Source of the DNA: CAZPAN01 sp964428485
Lineage (GTDB): Bacteria; Actinomycetota; Coriobacteriia; Coriobacteriales; CADBOM01
Assembly (NCBI GenBank): GCA_964428485.1
Contig: CAYRYP010000002.1
Location: 1-54,227 of the forward strand
Direction of reading: 5' to 3'
Length of the DNA stretch: 54,227 bases
Numbering within the stretch: the first letter of the stretch is position 1; each line of letters begins with the position of its first letter. Positions 24,990 through 33,329 of this stretch are shown in pieces. Position numbers and translations under genes: made by a program. The notes below the pieces were generated by a model, which searched no databases, was not told the origin of the DNA, and saw only the letters and a list, made by a program, of their open reading frames with translations.

Positions 24990-26456
24990 ATGCTCGACAA
25001 TCTCTCAAGCAAGCTCCGCGGCGTACTGGACAAGGTGAGGTCCAAGGGACGCCTGTCGGAGAGGGACATAGACGAGGCGATGCGCGAGATCCGCATCGCG
25101 CTGCTCGAGGCCGACGTCAATTTCAAGGTTGTGAAGGGTTTTGTGCTCCGCACACGCGAGAGGTGCACGACCTCGGAGGTCATGGACTCGCTAACTCCGG
25201 GGCAGAACGTCGTGAAGATCGTCCTCGACGAGCTCACGAACCTGCTGGGGTCCGACGACTCCAAGATGGTTCTACCGCAGAAGATGCCCGCGATCATCAT
25301 GCTCGTGGGGCTTCAGGGATCGGGCAAGACCACGGCGGCCGCTAAGCTCGCATACTTCCTCAAGCAGCGGGGCCACATGCCGCTTCTGGTCGCGTGCGAC
25401 GTCTACAGGCCCGCCGCCGCCGATCAGCTCGAGACCCTCGGCGGCGAGATCGGCGTCAAGGTGTTCCGAGGGGACGGCAAGGATTCCGTCGGCATCGCTA
25501 GGGCATCGCTTGCCGAGGCGAAGGAGTCGATGCGCGACATAGTTATCATCGACACCGCTGGACGCCTCCACGTCGACGACGAGATGATGGAGGAGGCCGC
25601 GGCGATTCGCGACGCAGTCGAGCCCGATCAGCTCTTCATGGTCGTGGATGCCATGACCGGTCAGGACGCCACCAACGTGGTCGCCGCCTTTGCGGAGCGC
25701 GTGGATTTCGACGGCGTGATCATGTCGAAGATGGATGGCGACGCCAGGGGCGGTGCCGCGCTGTCGGTGCGAGAGGTCACCGGAAAGCCGATCAAGTTCA
25801 TCTCGGACGGTGAGAAGCCTGACTCGTTGGAGGAGTTCCATCCCGATCGCATGGCGAAGCGCATTCTTGGGATGGGCGACATGGTGTCGATCATCGAGCG
25901 CGCGCAGCTCGCCGCCCAGGAGGAGATAGAGCAGGCGGAGGCCGAGCGTATGGCCCGCGCAGAGCTCACCCTCGACGATTTCATCATGATGAACCAGCAG
26001 CTCAAGAAGATGGGTGGTGCGACCAAGCTGCTCTCCGCCCTTCCCGGCGGAGACAAGGCTCTGGCCTCTGGGGCGATTCAGACCGATTTCTTCGACAGGG
26101 CGGTGGTCATCGTCAACTCGATGACGCGCGAGGAGAGGCGCAAGCCCGGTGTTCTAAACGGCTCGCGCAGGGCACGCGTGGCGCGTGGTGCCGGAGTGTC
26201 CGTGAGCGATGTCAACCAGCTGATCAACAGGTTCAACGAGACCAAGAAGCTTCTCAAGAAGCTGCAGGGCGACGTAAGCGGGGGAGCGGGCGGATCCAAG
26301 AAGCGCCCGACCAAGAGCGGCAAGAAAAGCCGCAAGTCCCAGAGGCGCGCGGGGAAGCGCGGAGGGGGCGGCGGCATGGGCGCGATGGGCGGCCTCTCGA
26401 TGAAGGAACTCAAGAAGCTCAAGGGGATGATGGGCGACCTCGGCGATTTCAGCTAG
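24990..26456 (+). CDS. ffh: Signal recognition particle protein Ffh
   Basis: A 488-residue GTPase that binds signal peptides of nascent proteins together with SRP RNA. The G1 motif GLQGSGKTTAAAKLA begins near residue 107. DTAGRLHVDD and SKMDGDARGGAAL follow. The C-terminal M domain is methionine-rich (MMNQQLKKMGG, SMTREERRKP) with the RNA-binding SGSGT-like region as GSRRARVARGAGVSVSDVNQL. It ends with a Lys/Gly/Met-rich tail typical of this protein. ATG 24990 sits 53 bases after ftsY, with AAGGCGGGAG about five bases upstream. No SRP RNA gene was found nearby. Confidence 0.96.
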   Translation: MLDNLSSKLRGVLDKVRSKGRLSERDIDEAMREIRIALLEADVNFKVVKGFVLRTRERCTTSEVMDSLTPGQNVVKIVLDELTNLLGSDDSKMVLPQKMPAIIMLVGLQGSGKTTAAAKLAYFLKQRGHMPLLVACDVYRPAAADQLETLGGEIGVKVFRGDGKDSVGIARASLAEAKESMRDIVIIDTAGRLHVDDEMMEEAAAIRDAVEPDQLFMVVDAMTGQDATNVVAAFAERVDFDGVIMSKMDGDARGGAALSVREVTGKPIKFISDGEKPDSLEEFHPDRMAKRILGMGDMVSIIERAQLAAQEEIEQAEAERMARAELTLDDFIMMNQQLKKMGGATKLLSALPGGDKALASGAIQTDFFDRAVVIVNSMTREERRKPGVLNGSRRARVARGAGVSVSDVNQLINRFNETKKLLKKLQGDVSGGAGGSKKRPTKSGKKSRKSQRRAGKRGGGGGMGAMGGLSMKELKKLKGMMGDLGDFS

Positions 26457-26632
26457 TTTCGGATCTGGTGTTTTGTCCGCGGCGCCTCTCTATTTCGCGC
26501 TTCGCACTCGTGCAGACCACATGCGAGTCGCATATGGGGCAATCTCGAAATCGCAAACGCGTTACATCCCCGATGCAATATCATCGGTAATTGGAATCGC
26601 AGAGATCGCCACTACTGGAATCGGGGGACCAC

Positions 26633-27601
26633 ATGAACGTCGGACAGGCACTCGAGCACGCAAACGCACTCTTCTTCCCGGAATTCATATACGCAGGGGG
26701 AGTTGAAGCGATGCAATCCGAGCGCGAGAAGAACGAGGAGGCCATCAAGGTTCTTCGTGAGGCCTGGTTCGAGCCCGAGGGCAACCCAGGCTTTCAATTC
26801 TCCGACGTCCGGGATCTGGCCGATCGTAACCGCGAGCTATGCGATCAGATCGGCATCGATTCTATCGAGAGCCTGAATGGATCGAACCTCCCACGAGCTT
26901 TGTCCGACGTGGATATCTGCAAGGGGATCGGGGCCATGCAAGGACGCGCCGCCGGGCAGGTGGCCAAGGAGCTTGCACGTGCCGGAGGGTCGTGGGCGGT
27001 AGCCTACGCGAGTGAGAAGATCTCCGGAATCGTGCTCGGCATAGACATCGAGACCACGAGTAGAAACCCCGATCGCGGTTACATCGTCAACGTGGGTTGG
27101 GAGACTATGGAGCTTAGGCGCGGAGCCGAGCCGGAGAACATCGTCTCGAAATTCTGCGGGATTCCCGAGATGTATGCCGAAAAGGGTGTGCCTCTGGAGA
27201 AGATCCACCATATATCCTGGGGCGACGTTGACGGAAAGACCCCGTTTCGGGAGGACTCCGAGCTACAGGAAAACCTACTCGATTTGTTGACGACCTACCC
27301 GTTCATGGCGCACAACGCTGCGTTCGAGGACGCCTGGTTCACTCTGCACCTCAACGGATACGCGGAGGCCAAGCGCGAGGGAAAGATCACGATCATCGAT
27401 TCGCGCGACATCTGTCGCAAGCTCGACCAGGAGGTCAACTCGGCGCTGCCCTCGTCCAATCCCGCCAGTCTCGAGAACTGGGCCCGCCGCCGCGGGACGC
27501 TTGCCTGGGACGAGAAGGAGCGTCATCTCTCCCTCGAGGACACCGATCTTATGCTCAGGACCGTCATCGCCGAGCTCTCCGAGAAGAATCTGGTGATGTA
27601 G
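26633..27601 (+). CDS. DnaQ-like 3'-5' exonuclease
   Basis: A 322-residue protein whose C-terminal two thirds is a DEDDh exonuclease. Exo I is GIDIETTSRN (Asp and Glu), exo II is AHNAAFEDAWF, and exo III is HLSLEDTDLM (His and Asp). The first 130 residues show no known domain and look helical. The start ATG 26633 has GGGGGA five bases upstream; TTG 26591 is a longer but weaker alternative. It is not a polymerase III epsilon subunit in evident context, and no helicase or BRCT region is visible, so the substrate is open. It converges on the minus-strand HIT gene with 96 bases between. Confidence 0.75.
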   Translation: MNVGQALEHANALFFPEFIYAGGVEAMQSEREKNEEAIKVLREAWFEPEGNPGFQFSDVRDLADRNRELCDQIGIDSIESLNGSNLPRALSDVDICKGIGAMQGRAAGQVAKELARAGGSWAVAYASEKISGIVLGIDIETTSRNPDRGYIVNVGWETMELRRGAEPENIVSKFCGIPEMYAEKGVPLEKIHHISWGDVDGKTPFREDSELQENLLDLLTTYPFMAHNAAFEDAWFTLHLNGYAEAKREGKITIIDSRDICRKLDQEVNSALPSSNPASLENWARRRGTLAWDEKERHLSLEDTDLMLRTVIAELSEKNLVM

Positions 27602-27697
27602 GCCGCGTATCCGGGGGCAAGCCGCGCTGGCGCTCAGAGCTCCCGGCGTCATCTCTCAAATCTTCTGGGCACCGCCAACTTGCCAAATGGGCAGACC

Positions 27698-28039
27698 TTA
27701 GAAGCCCTCCATCCTCTCGCCACCCACGACGTGGATGTGGAGGTGCTTCACGGTCTGGTTTGCGTCGTCCCCAGTGTTGATGATCGTACGGAAGCCGCTC
27801 TCGCGGATCCCCATGACACCGGCCGCCTCTGGTACGGTCTTCATGAGCTTGCCGAGCACCTCTGTAGGCACATCGTCGTCGAGGCTCGCGTAGTGGCCCT
27901 TGGGAACCACCAGCACGTGGACGGGAAACTGCGGGTTGGCATCCTTGAAGACCGCGATGTCCTCGGTCTCCATGACCATGTCGGTGGGGATCTCCCCGTT
28001 GGCTATCTTGCAGAAAATGCAATCGTCCTTGACCGTCAT
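27698..28039 (-). CDS. HIT-family nucleotide hydrolase
   Basis: A 113-residue histidine-triad protein. The triad HLHIHVVGG (His-x-His-x-His) is near the C-terminus, and the N-terminus CIFCKIANGEIPT is the usual zinc-type opening. Such enzymes split AMP or other groups from nucleotides such as adenosine 5'-phosphoramidates. The ATG at 28039 has TAGGAGGCGAG just upstream. It is the last gene of the minus-strand operon that starts with rnd. The fold and family are certain; the physiological substrate is not. Confidence 0.93.
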   Translation of the reverse strand: MTVKDDCIFCKIANGEIPTDMVMETEDIAVFKDANPQFPVHVLVVPKGHYASLDDDVPTEVLGKLMKTVPEAAGVMGIRESGFRTIINTGDDANQTVKHLHIHVVGGERMEGF

Positions 28040-28051
28040 TCTCGCCTCCTA

Positions 28052-28345
28052 CTAGCTCAGATTCTTGTCCACATCGTCGCTCGACTCTGGCTCGATCTCT
28101 CCGAGGAGAACCGTGACCTTCTGCTCCGCCTGCGAGATCTTCTCCTGCAGCGAGCGCAGAAGCCCGACCCCGCGCTCGTAGCGCTGGAGGCTCTCTTCGA
28201 GCGCGAGTCTGCCGCTCTCGAGATCTCTGATGATCTGCTCGAGCTCGGTGAGTCCCTGGTTGAATGTCATCTCTCCAAGGGTATCACCGTCTCCGGTGTC
28301 CTCGAAGCCCAACTGCCCCTGCATCGCGTCGTTGTCAGCTGCCAT
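28052..28345 (-). CDS. xseB: Exodeoxyribonuclease VII small subunit
   Basis: A 97-residue protein. The family pattern is present: MTFNQGLTELEQIIRDLESGRLALEESLQRYERGVGLL then SQAEQKV. It associates with XseA to form exonuclease VII, which degrades single-stranded DNA. ATG 28345 is chosen because GGAAGG lies upstream; a longer frame to 28411 overlaps xseA and lacks homology. It begins 13 bases after the xseA stop and is followed by the HIT gene 12 bases on. The extra N-terminal 20 residues before the conserved core are low complexity. Confidence 0.93.
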   Translation of the reverse strand: MAADNDAMQGQLGFEDTGDGDTLGEMTFNQGLTELEQIIRDLESGRLALEESLQRYERGVGLLRSLQEKISQAEQKVTVLLGEIEPESSDDVDKNLS

Positions 28346-28358
28346 CTTTCGCCTTCCT

Positions 28359-29717
28359 TCATCGCGAGGCCGGGCGTGTGCCCTGGCGCTCGTTCGCGGA
28401 TCTCGGCGCAACCGCCTCCACGGTACACTCGATCGATCCGTCCGAAACCATCACTGTTATCGGGTCTCCCGGGCTAACCTGCCCCGTGCTCGAGACCACC
28501 TTTCCATCCGCTGAATACGCTGCGGCATATCCACGGGAGAGGATTGAGAGAGGGGAGAGGTCGTCGAGGCGCGCTGCCGCCATCGCCACGCTCTGCCTCG
28601 GTCTGTCGAGGAGTCTCGCTCCTAAGCCCGCGAGCTTGCCCGACGCGGTCTCGAGCGCTTGCCTGTCGGTGCGGATCGCGTTGGGGATCGCCTTGGAAAG
28701 CCTCTCGGCATCCATGTCCAGCCTCACCGCGAAGGGGGCCAGCAGCGTGCTCGGGTCCGAGATGACGGGTCTCGACGCGAGCTGCGCGAGATGTTTCCTC
28801 GAAGAGTCGAGTCTTCCCAGAAGCGCGTTGGAGATGCGGTCGGCCGCCTGCTCAAGTGTGCGCACGAGCTGGGAGACCTCGACCGTGGTGGACTCCGCCG
28901 CAGCAGTCGGCGTGGAGCATCTCAGGTCCGAGACCATGTCGGCGATCGAGTTGTCCGGCTCGTGTCCGATTCCGGTGACCACCGGATGGCTGCAGGCGAC
29001 CACGGCTCTGGCTACCCTCTCATCGTTGAAGGGCATCAGGTCCTCGTAGGAACCGCCGCCGCGCACCAGCAGGATCACGTCGCAGTCGGAAGCGTCGGCC
29101 ACTTGCAGACCGTTGACGATGGCGTTCGGAGCGCTCTCTCCCTCAACCGGGATGCCCACCACGTAGACCTCCACCTGAGGCGCCCGTCTACGCAGGGTGC
29201 GCAGCACGTCGTGGATTGCCTTCCCGCGCGGGGATGTCACCACGGCTACGCGCTCCGCCATCTTCGGGACCGGCCTCTTGCGGCTCTGCGCCATTAGCCC
29301 CTCGGCTTCGAGTTTCTTGGCGAGCATGGCCACCTTCATTCTGAGGTCGCCCTCGCCGGCGGGCTTAATCGAGCGCGCCACGAAGTTCATGCGACCCTTG
29401 GCAGCGTACAGCGAGAACGACCCGGAGATCTGCACCAGCATCCCCTGGCGCAGCTGGATGTCGTTTCTTGCGAAGTCGTTCTTCCAGATCATGCAGGGCA
29501 GTGCGCTGTCCTTGTCGGTCAATGTGAAGTAGACCGCCTTGTAGCCGGGCTTGTCGGAGAACTCCGATACCTCGCCCTCGATGCTCACCCGGATGCCCTC
29601 GAGCTGGCGTTTCGCGATCATCAGCGCTTGGGAGACGCTGAGCACCGCCTTGTCCCCGTTTTCCCGCGTGCCCATTGCCTCCGGGAACGCCTCGATTCCA
29701 GCCACTCCTTTAGCCAC
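28359..29717 (-). CDS. xseA: Exodeoxyribonuclease VII large subunit
   Basis: A 452-residue nuclease subunit. The N-terminal OB fold (LSVSQALMIAKRQLEGIRVSIEGEV, then YFTLTDKDSALPCMIWK) binds single-stranded DNA. The nuclease core follows: AVVTSPRGKAIHDVLRTLRRR, DVILLVRGGGSYEDLMPFND and SHPVVTGIGHEPDNSIADM, with the family helical region next. The start is GTG 29717, eight bases into the upstream metallopeptidase gene; ATG 29675 is an alternative but its GGAGG is too close. Exonuclease VII cuts ssDNA from both ends in repair. Confidence 0.93.
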   Translation of the reverse strand: MAKGVAGIEAFPEAMGTRENGDKAVLSVSQALMIAKRQLEGIRVSIEGEVSEFSDKPGYKAVYFTLTDKDSALPCMIWKNDFARNDIQLRQGMLVQISGSFSLYAAKGRMNFVARSIKPAGEGDLRMKVAMLAKKLEAEGLMAQSRKRPVPKMAERVAVVTSPRGKAIHDVLRTLRRRAPQVEVYVVGIPVEGESAPNAIVNGLQVADASDCDVILLVRGGGSYEDLMPFNDERVARAVVACSHPVVTGIGHEPDNSIADMVSDLRCSTPTAAAESTTVEVSQLVRTLEQAADRISNALLGRLDSSRKHLAQLASRPVISDPSTLLAPFAVRLDMDAERLSKAIPNAIRTDRQALETASGKLAGLGARLLDRPRQSVAMAAARLDDLSPLSILSRGYAAAYSADGKVVSSTGQVSPGDPITVMVSDGSIECTVEAVAPRSANERQGTRPASR

Positions 29718-30390
29718 GTCTGTTCGCCAGACCTATGAAGTAGATGAGCTGTAGCAGCGAGGAGAGCGCGGCGGCGACGTATGTCAGCGCGGCGGAGGTA
29801 AGTACGCTGCGAGCCCCGGCGTTCTGCTCCTCGGGCATGCCGGCCATGGCCCTGATCGCCTCCATCGCCCTGCTGGATGCGTTGAACTCCACCGGCAGGG
29901 TGATGAGGTGGAATGCTACCACCACCACGTACATGATGATGGCGAGCCACACGAGGTTCATGTTGGCGAGCATGAAGCCGATTATCAGGATGATGATCCA
30001 CACGTTGGAGGCCACGTTGACCACCGGCACGATAGCCATCCTCACCTTGATAGGGGAGTACCCCTTTGCGTGCTGCACGGCATGTCCCGCCTCGTGGCAC
30101 GCGATCCCGATCGCTGCGACCGACGGCGTGTCGTAGACGCCCTGCGAGAGGTAGAGCGTGCGGTCGTTAGGGTTGTAGTTGTCGGTGAGCTCTCCAGCGA
30201 TGCGGCCGACGGCGACGTCGTATAGACCGTATGCGTCGAGCATCCTGCGCGCCATCTGCGCGCCGGTGAGACCGCATGCTGCGTAGACCTTCGACCACTT
30301 CTTGTAGGAGCTGCGGATCTTCGCCTGAGTGGCGACCCCTAGCACCAACGTAACAACGACTAACAGCAGGTATGCCGGATCGGAGTACAT
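29710..30390 (-). CDS. Membrane zinc metallopeptidase (YugP family)
   Basis: A 226-residue membrane protein. The metal motif HEAGH lies at the end of IGIACHEAGHAVQHAKGY. Hydrophobic segments occur near the N-terminus, at about 115-160 and near the C-terminus, so it is an integral membrane peptidase. It belongs to the YugP-type neutral zinc metallopeptidase group, which has no well-defined substrate. The ATG at 30390 is preceded by a purine-rich site. It lies between rnd and xseA in one operon. Protease activity is inferred from the motif. Confidence 0.88.
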   Translation of the reverse strand: MYSDPAYLLLVVVTLVLGVATQAKIRSSYKKWSKVYAACGLTGAQMARRMLDAYGLYDVAVGRIAGELTDNYNPNDRTLYLSQGVYDTPSVAAIGIACHEAGHAVQHAKGYSPIKVRMAIVPVVNVASNVWIIILIIGFMLANMNLVWLAIIMYVVVVAFHLITLPVEFNASSRAMEAIRAMAGMPEEQNAGARSVLTSAALTYVAAALSSLLQLIYFIGLANRRG

Positions 30391-30426
30391 CTTGATCTCA
30401 TCCCTTCACATTGCCTGGCTTTCGAT

Positions 30427-31617
30427 CTATGAAGCCATTGCGTCCTCTTTCTTCACGGCTGCTTTCGTGTCGGTGACCTCGCGCGTTGCCACGAGCTGGC
30501 CATCCACGACGTGTAGTGACTCCTCACCATCGAGGAAGCTTACGAGCTCGTGGCCCACCAGTTCGTAGCGCCAACCGCCGAGCAGCTCGAGATCCTTCCT
30601 CTTGCCGTTGGATAGCGCCATCAGATCGTCGTGGGTCGCCAGCACCTGCGGTGCCACGTTGTTCTCCCTTGCTCTCATGCGCACGATGCCCATAAGCACG
30701 TCGGCCAGCGCGTCCGAGCCCGTGGAGGAGTGTTGTCTTTTGCTCTTTTCGGGCCACGTCGACGGGTCGCTCGACTTTCCCTTGGCGATCAGTGTTACCA
30801 GGTCTTTCGCCATCGAGCGGTTCAGCTTCTCTTTAGCTCCTCTGATTCTATAGAGGTCGTCAACCGACTCCGGTTCTCGACGGCTGATCTCCACGATCAA
30901 TTCATCGGAGAGTACCCACTTGCGCGGGATGTTGCGCTTCTTGGCGATGCGCTCGCGCCAGATCGCGATGTTGGAGACGTGGATCAGCTGGCGACGCGGT
31001 AGGGAGCTCGATTTCTTTACCTTGCGCCACAGCTCCGACTCAGCATGCTCGTAGATCGACGGGTCCGTCATCGCCTGGAACTCCGAGTCGAGCCAGTGCA
31101 GCCTGCCGTTTTCCGTGAGCATCTGCGTCATCTTGTCGTACATCGGGATCAGATAGCGCACGTCCTCGAGCGAGTAGCGGATCTGGCTTCCGGAGAGCGG
31201 CCTCAGTGTCCAGTCTGTGAGCGAGTCGAGCTTCTGGAGCCTCACGCCGCAGAGCTCCGCCACGGCCGACGCGTAGCCTACCTGCTGCGGCATCCCTAGC
31301 AGAGGCGCTGCGGTCTGGGTGTCGAACACCGGGGTGGGAACCACTCCGCAGGCATGGTAGAGGAGCTCGCGGTCCTGTCTGCCGGCATGGAAGATCTTCA
31401 CGGTTCTTGGGTCGGAGAGCACCTTGGTCAGGGGCTTGAGATTCTTCACCGAGAACGGGTCGATTATGAATTCGAGATCGTCCGTTGCCATCTGAACGAG
31501 ACACAGGAGTGGGTAGTAGGTCTTGTCGCGCATGAACTCCGTGTCGATGGCGAGTGCTCGGCACCCCTCGATTTTGTCCATGATCGCCTGAAGCTCGTTT
31601 TGACTGGATATAAGCAA
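30427..31617 (-). CDS. rnd: Ribonuclease D
   Basis: A 396-residue RNA-processing exonuclease. The DEDDy signature is visible as ALAIDTEFMRDKTYYPLLCLVQ, then KIFHAGRQDRELL, and YSLEDVRYLIPMY (Tyr-x3-Asp). An HRDC-type helical domain follows (PESVDDLYRIRG). The start is TTG 31617, with GGAG eight bases upstream; no ATG or GTG is in a better place. It acts on 3' ends of tRNA and other small RNAs. It is the first gene of the minus-strand operon, 36 bases before the metallopeptidase. The C-terminal 100 residues are of less conserved helical sequence. Confidence 0.92.
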   Translation of the reverse strand: MLISSQNELQAIMDKIEGCRALAIDTEFMRDKTYYPLLCLVQMATDDLEFIIDPFSVKNLKPLTKVLSDPRTVKIFHAGRQDRELLYHACGVVPTPVFDTQTAAPLLGMPQQVGYASAVAELCGVRLQKLDSLTDWTLRPLSGSQIRYSLEDVRYLIPMYDKMTQMLTENGRLHWLDSEFQAMTDPSIYEHAESELWRKVKKSSSLPRRQLIHVSNIAIWRERIAKKRNIPRKWVLSDELIVEISRREPESVDDLYRIRGAKEKLNRSMAKDLVTLIAKGKSSDPSTWPEKSKRQHSSTGSDALADVLMGIVRMRARENNVAPQVLATHDDLMALSNGKRKDLELLGGWRYELVGHELVSFLDGEESLHVVDGQLVATREVTDTKAAVKKEDAMAS

Positions 31618-31734
31618 ATCAGCAACTCCGATTGCAGTTAGCGATTTCCGTTGGGTATAGTATTTGATTATCTTATCTGATCGTGGGCCGTTCTGAAGCG
31701 TGGGCGGTCTTTGACCGTTCCAATGAGACTAGCT

Positions 31735-32682
31735 ATGAGACTACTGGTAATCAACAACAAGAACTCGGGGCTCGGCGACAACGCCATCTACGACTTCCTG
31801 CGCATAATCGGCTGCGAGGGTGATGAGCTCGTCATACGCAACGTCTCGAGGGATGTGCCCCTGTCTGAGCTCCTCGCGGATGCCGAGAGCTTCGATGTGG
31901 TAGTGGCCTCCGCAGGGGACGGAACCATAGCGGGCGTGTGCTATGAGCTCCGCTACCGCGATGTGCCGGTGGTTCCCTTCCCGGCTGGAACTGGAAACCT
32001 GCTGAGTATGAACCTCTCGAGTCCGGGGGAACCTCGTGCGATAGCCGACATGGTGCACAAGGGAAATATCGAGCGCTACGACCTCGGTGAGTTGGAGTAT
32101 GTCACCGATGAGGGCAAGAACCACACCACGGGCTTCTCGATAATGGCCGGCGCCGGATACGATGCGATGATCATGGATGCTGCCAACGGTCTCAAGGGCG
32201 TTTTGGGGCAGAGGGCGTACTATGTCTCTGCGCTTCTCACGGAAAAGCCCACCAAGGCCAAGATCACCCTCACGGTAGATGGGAAACGTTACACGACATC
32301 CGGTATCGCGGTGGTTCTCGTGAACTTCGGCAAGATTGCGCCCGACATCTCCGTGACCCATGTCAATGACGCACAGGACGGTCTTCTTGAGGCTGTGGTT
32401 CTCAAGCCCGACAACAGGTTCAAGCTCATCCCCGCGCTCATAGCGGCCTTCCTTGACAGGCGTGGGCAGTTCCCAACCCGAACCGGGGCGCTTGAGGTCT
32501 ATGCCGGGACGGAGATCGAGGTTGTCACCAACCCGCCGCTTCCTATTCAGTTCGATGGCGAGATGGCTCATGCACACACCCCGCTGATAGCCCGCTGCCT
32601 GCCCGGTGCGCTCAAAGCGATAGTGGACGACGAGGAGCTTGCCCGGCTCGACACGCTGAGGATGCTCGATAGCGTGAGGTAG
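31735..32682 (+). CDS. Diacylglycerol/sphingosine kinase-family lipid kinase
   Basis: A 315-residue protein with the DAGK catalytic fold. The nucleotide loop appears as ASAGDGTIAGVCYEL (usual form GGDGT; the first Gly is Ala here) and the substrate-side motif as PFPAGTGNLLSMNL. The C-terminal beta domain (DFIAVTHVNDAQDGLLEA-like region, PLPIQFDGE) fits YegS/DgkB relatives. The start is uncertain: ATG 31735 gives MRLLVINNKNSG, the typical opening, while ATG 31723 or TTG 31711 would add a few residues; none has a strong ribosome site. It would phosphorylate a membrane lipid. The reading is that it recycles diacylglycerol. Confidence 0.8.
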   Translation: MRLLVINNKNSGLGDNAIYDFLRIIGCEGDELVIRNVSRDVPLSELLADAESFDVVVASAGDGTIAGVCYELRYRDVPVVPFPAGTGNLLSMNLSSPGEPRAIADMVHKGNIERYDLGELEYVTDEGKNHTTGFSIMAGAGYDAMIMDAANGLKGVLGQRAYYVSALLTEKPTKAKITLTVDGKRYTTSGIAVVLVNFGKIAPDISVTHVNDAQDGLLEAVVLKPDNRFKLIPALIAAFLDRRGQFPTRTGALEVYAGTEIEVVTNPPLPIQFDGEMAHAHTPLIARCLPGALKAIVDDEELARLDTLRMLDSVR

Positions 32683-32780
32683 AATCATCGTTGTACCTGG
32701 GTGCGACCTGGGACCGTTTCCCACAGGGCCGCTAGGTGATGCGGGATGGGAACGCGAGGCTGGGATGTTGGGAGGCTGCC

Positions 32781-33173
32781 ATGCTATTCACTTTCGAACT
32801 CAAGACGAGGCAGGAAGGTCTGCACAACATCACCTCCGAGGTCAGACAGGCCGTTAGCGACAGTGGGGTCTCCGAAGGAGTTGCGATTGTCTACTGCCCC
32901 CACACCACAGGCGGCATCACGGTGAACGAGAACGCCGACCCGGACGTGGTTCGCGATATTAGAACCGCTCTCGAGCGCTTCTTCCCCGATCTCCCCGACT
33001 ACAGTCATGCGGAGGGCAACAGCAGGGCGCACCTGCTCTCCAGCATCGTGGGTCCATCAGAGACATTCATCATCGAGGGCGGGGAGCTTCTGCTGGGTGT
33101 CTGGCAGGGAATCTACTTCTGTGAGTTCGATCCTCCGCGTTCCCGCAAGTTCTATGTGAAGGTGGTTGGCTAG
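32781..33173 (+). CDS. YjbQ-family (UPF0047) protein
   Basis: A 130-residue protein of the YjbQ family. The conserved core is seen as IVYCPHTTGGITVNENADPDVVRD, then HAEGNSRAHLLSSIVGPSETF and LLGVWQGIYFCEFD. Structures in this family are small trimeric metal-site proteins, some with weak thiamine-phosphate-synthase activity. ATG 32781 is chosen because GGGAGG lies about six bases upstream; a longer frame to 32736 is unsupported. It stands alone between the lipid kinase and the nuclease-like gene. Family is firm, physiological role is not. Confidence 0.85.
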   Translation: MLFTFELKTRQEGLHNITSEVRQAVSDSGVSEGVAIVYCPHTTGGITVNENADPDVVRDIRTALERFFPDLPDYSHAEGNSRAHLLSSIVGPSETFIIEGGELLLGVWQGIYFCEFDPPRSRKFYVKVVG

Positions 33174-33198
33174 ATCCGGCCCCAAGTGCACTAATTCC

Positions 33199-33276
33199 AA
33201 ACAGTTTCCAAACCGGCTCTAAACAGTTTTCAAACGTAGTGAAATACTCTGAAACTCAAGGTAAACAGCCCTGTTT
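33199..33276 (+). promoter_or_regulatory. Operator-like repeat array upstream of the nuclease-like gene
   Basis: Two near-identical 15-base repeats, AAACAGTTTCCAAAC at 33199-33213 and AAACAGTTTTCAAAC at 33221-33235, lie 22 bases apart, two helical turns. A perfect palindrome AAACAG-CC-CTGTTT follows at 33263-33276. All three share AAACAG. The palindrome lies between the -35 region and the -10 box, so a bound repressor would block transcription. Confidence 0.5.
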
Positions 33277-33280
33277 CTTG

Positions 33281-33289
33281 TGATAGAAT
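33281..33289 (+). promoter_or_regulatory. Extended -10 promoter of the nuclease-like gene
   Basis: TGATAGAAT is an extended -10 box (TG plus TAGAAT at 33284-33289), about 40 bases before the GTG start at 33330. No convincing -35 box exists at 17 bases. It directly follows the AAACAG palindrome. Confidence 0.5.
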
Positions 33290-33329
33290 CCCTTCCCAAT
33301 CCTGCGGGTGTAGCAGGGGAGGGCACAAC

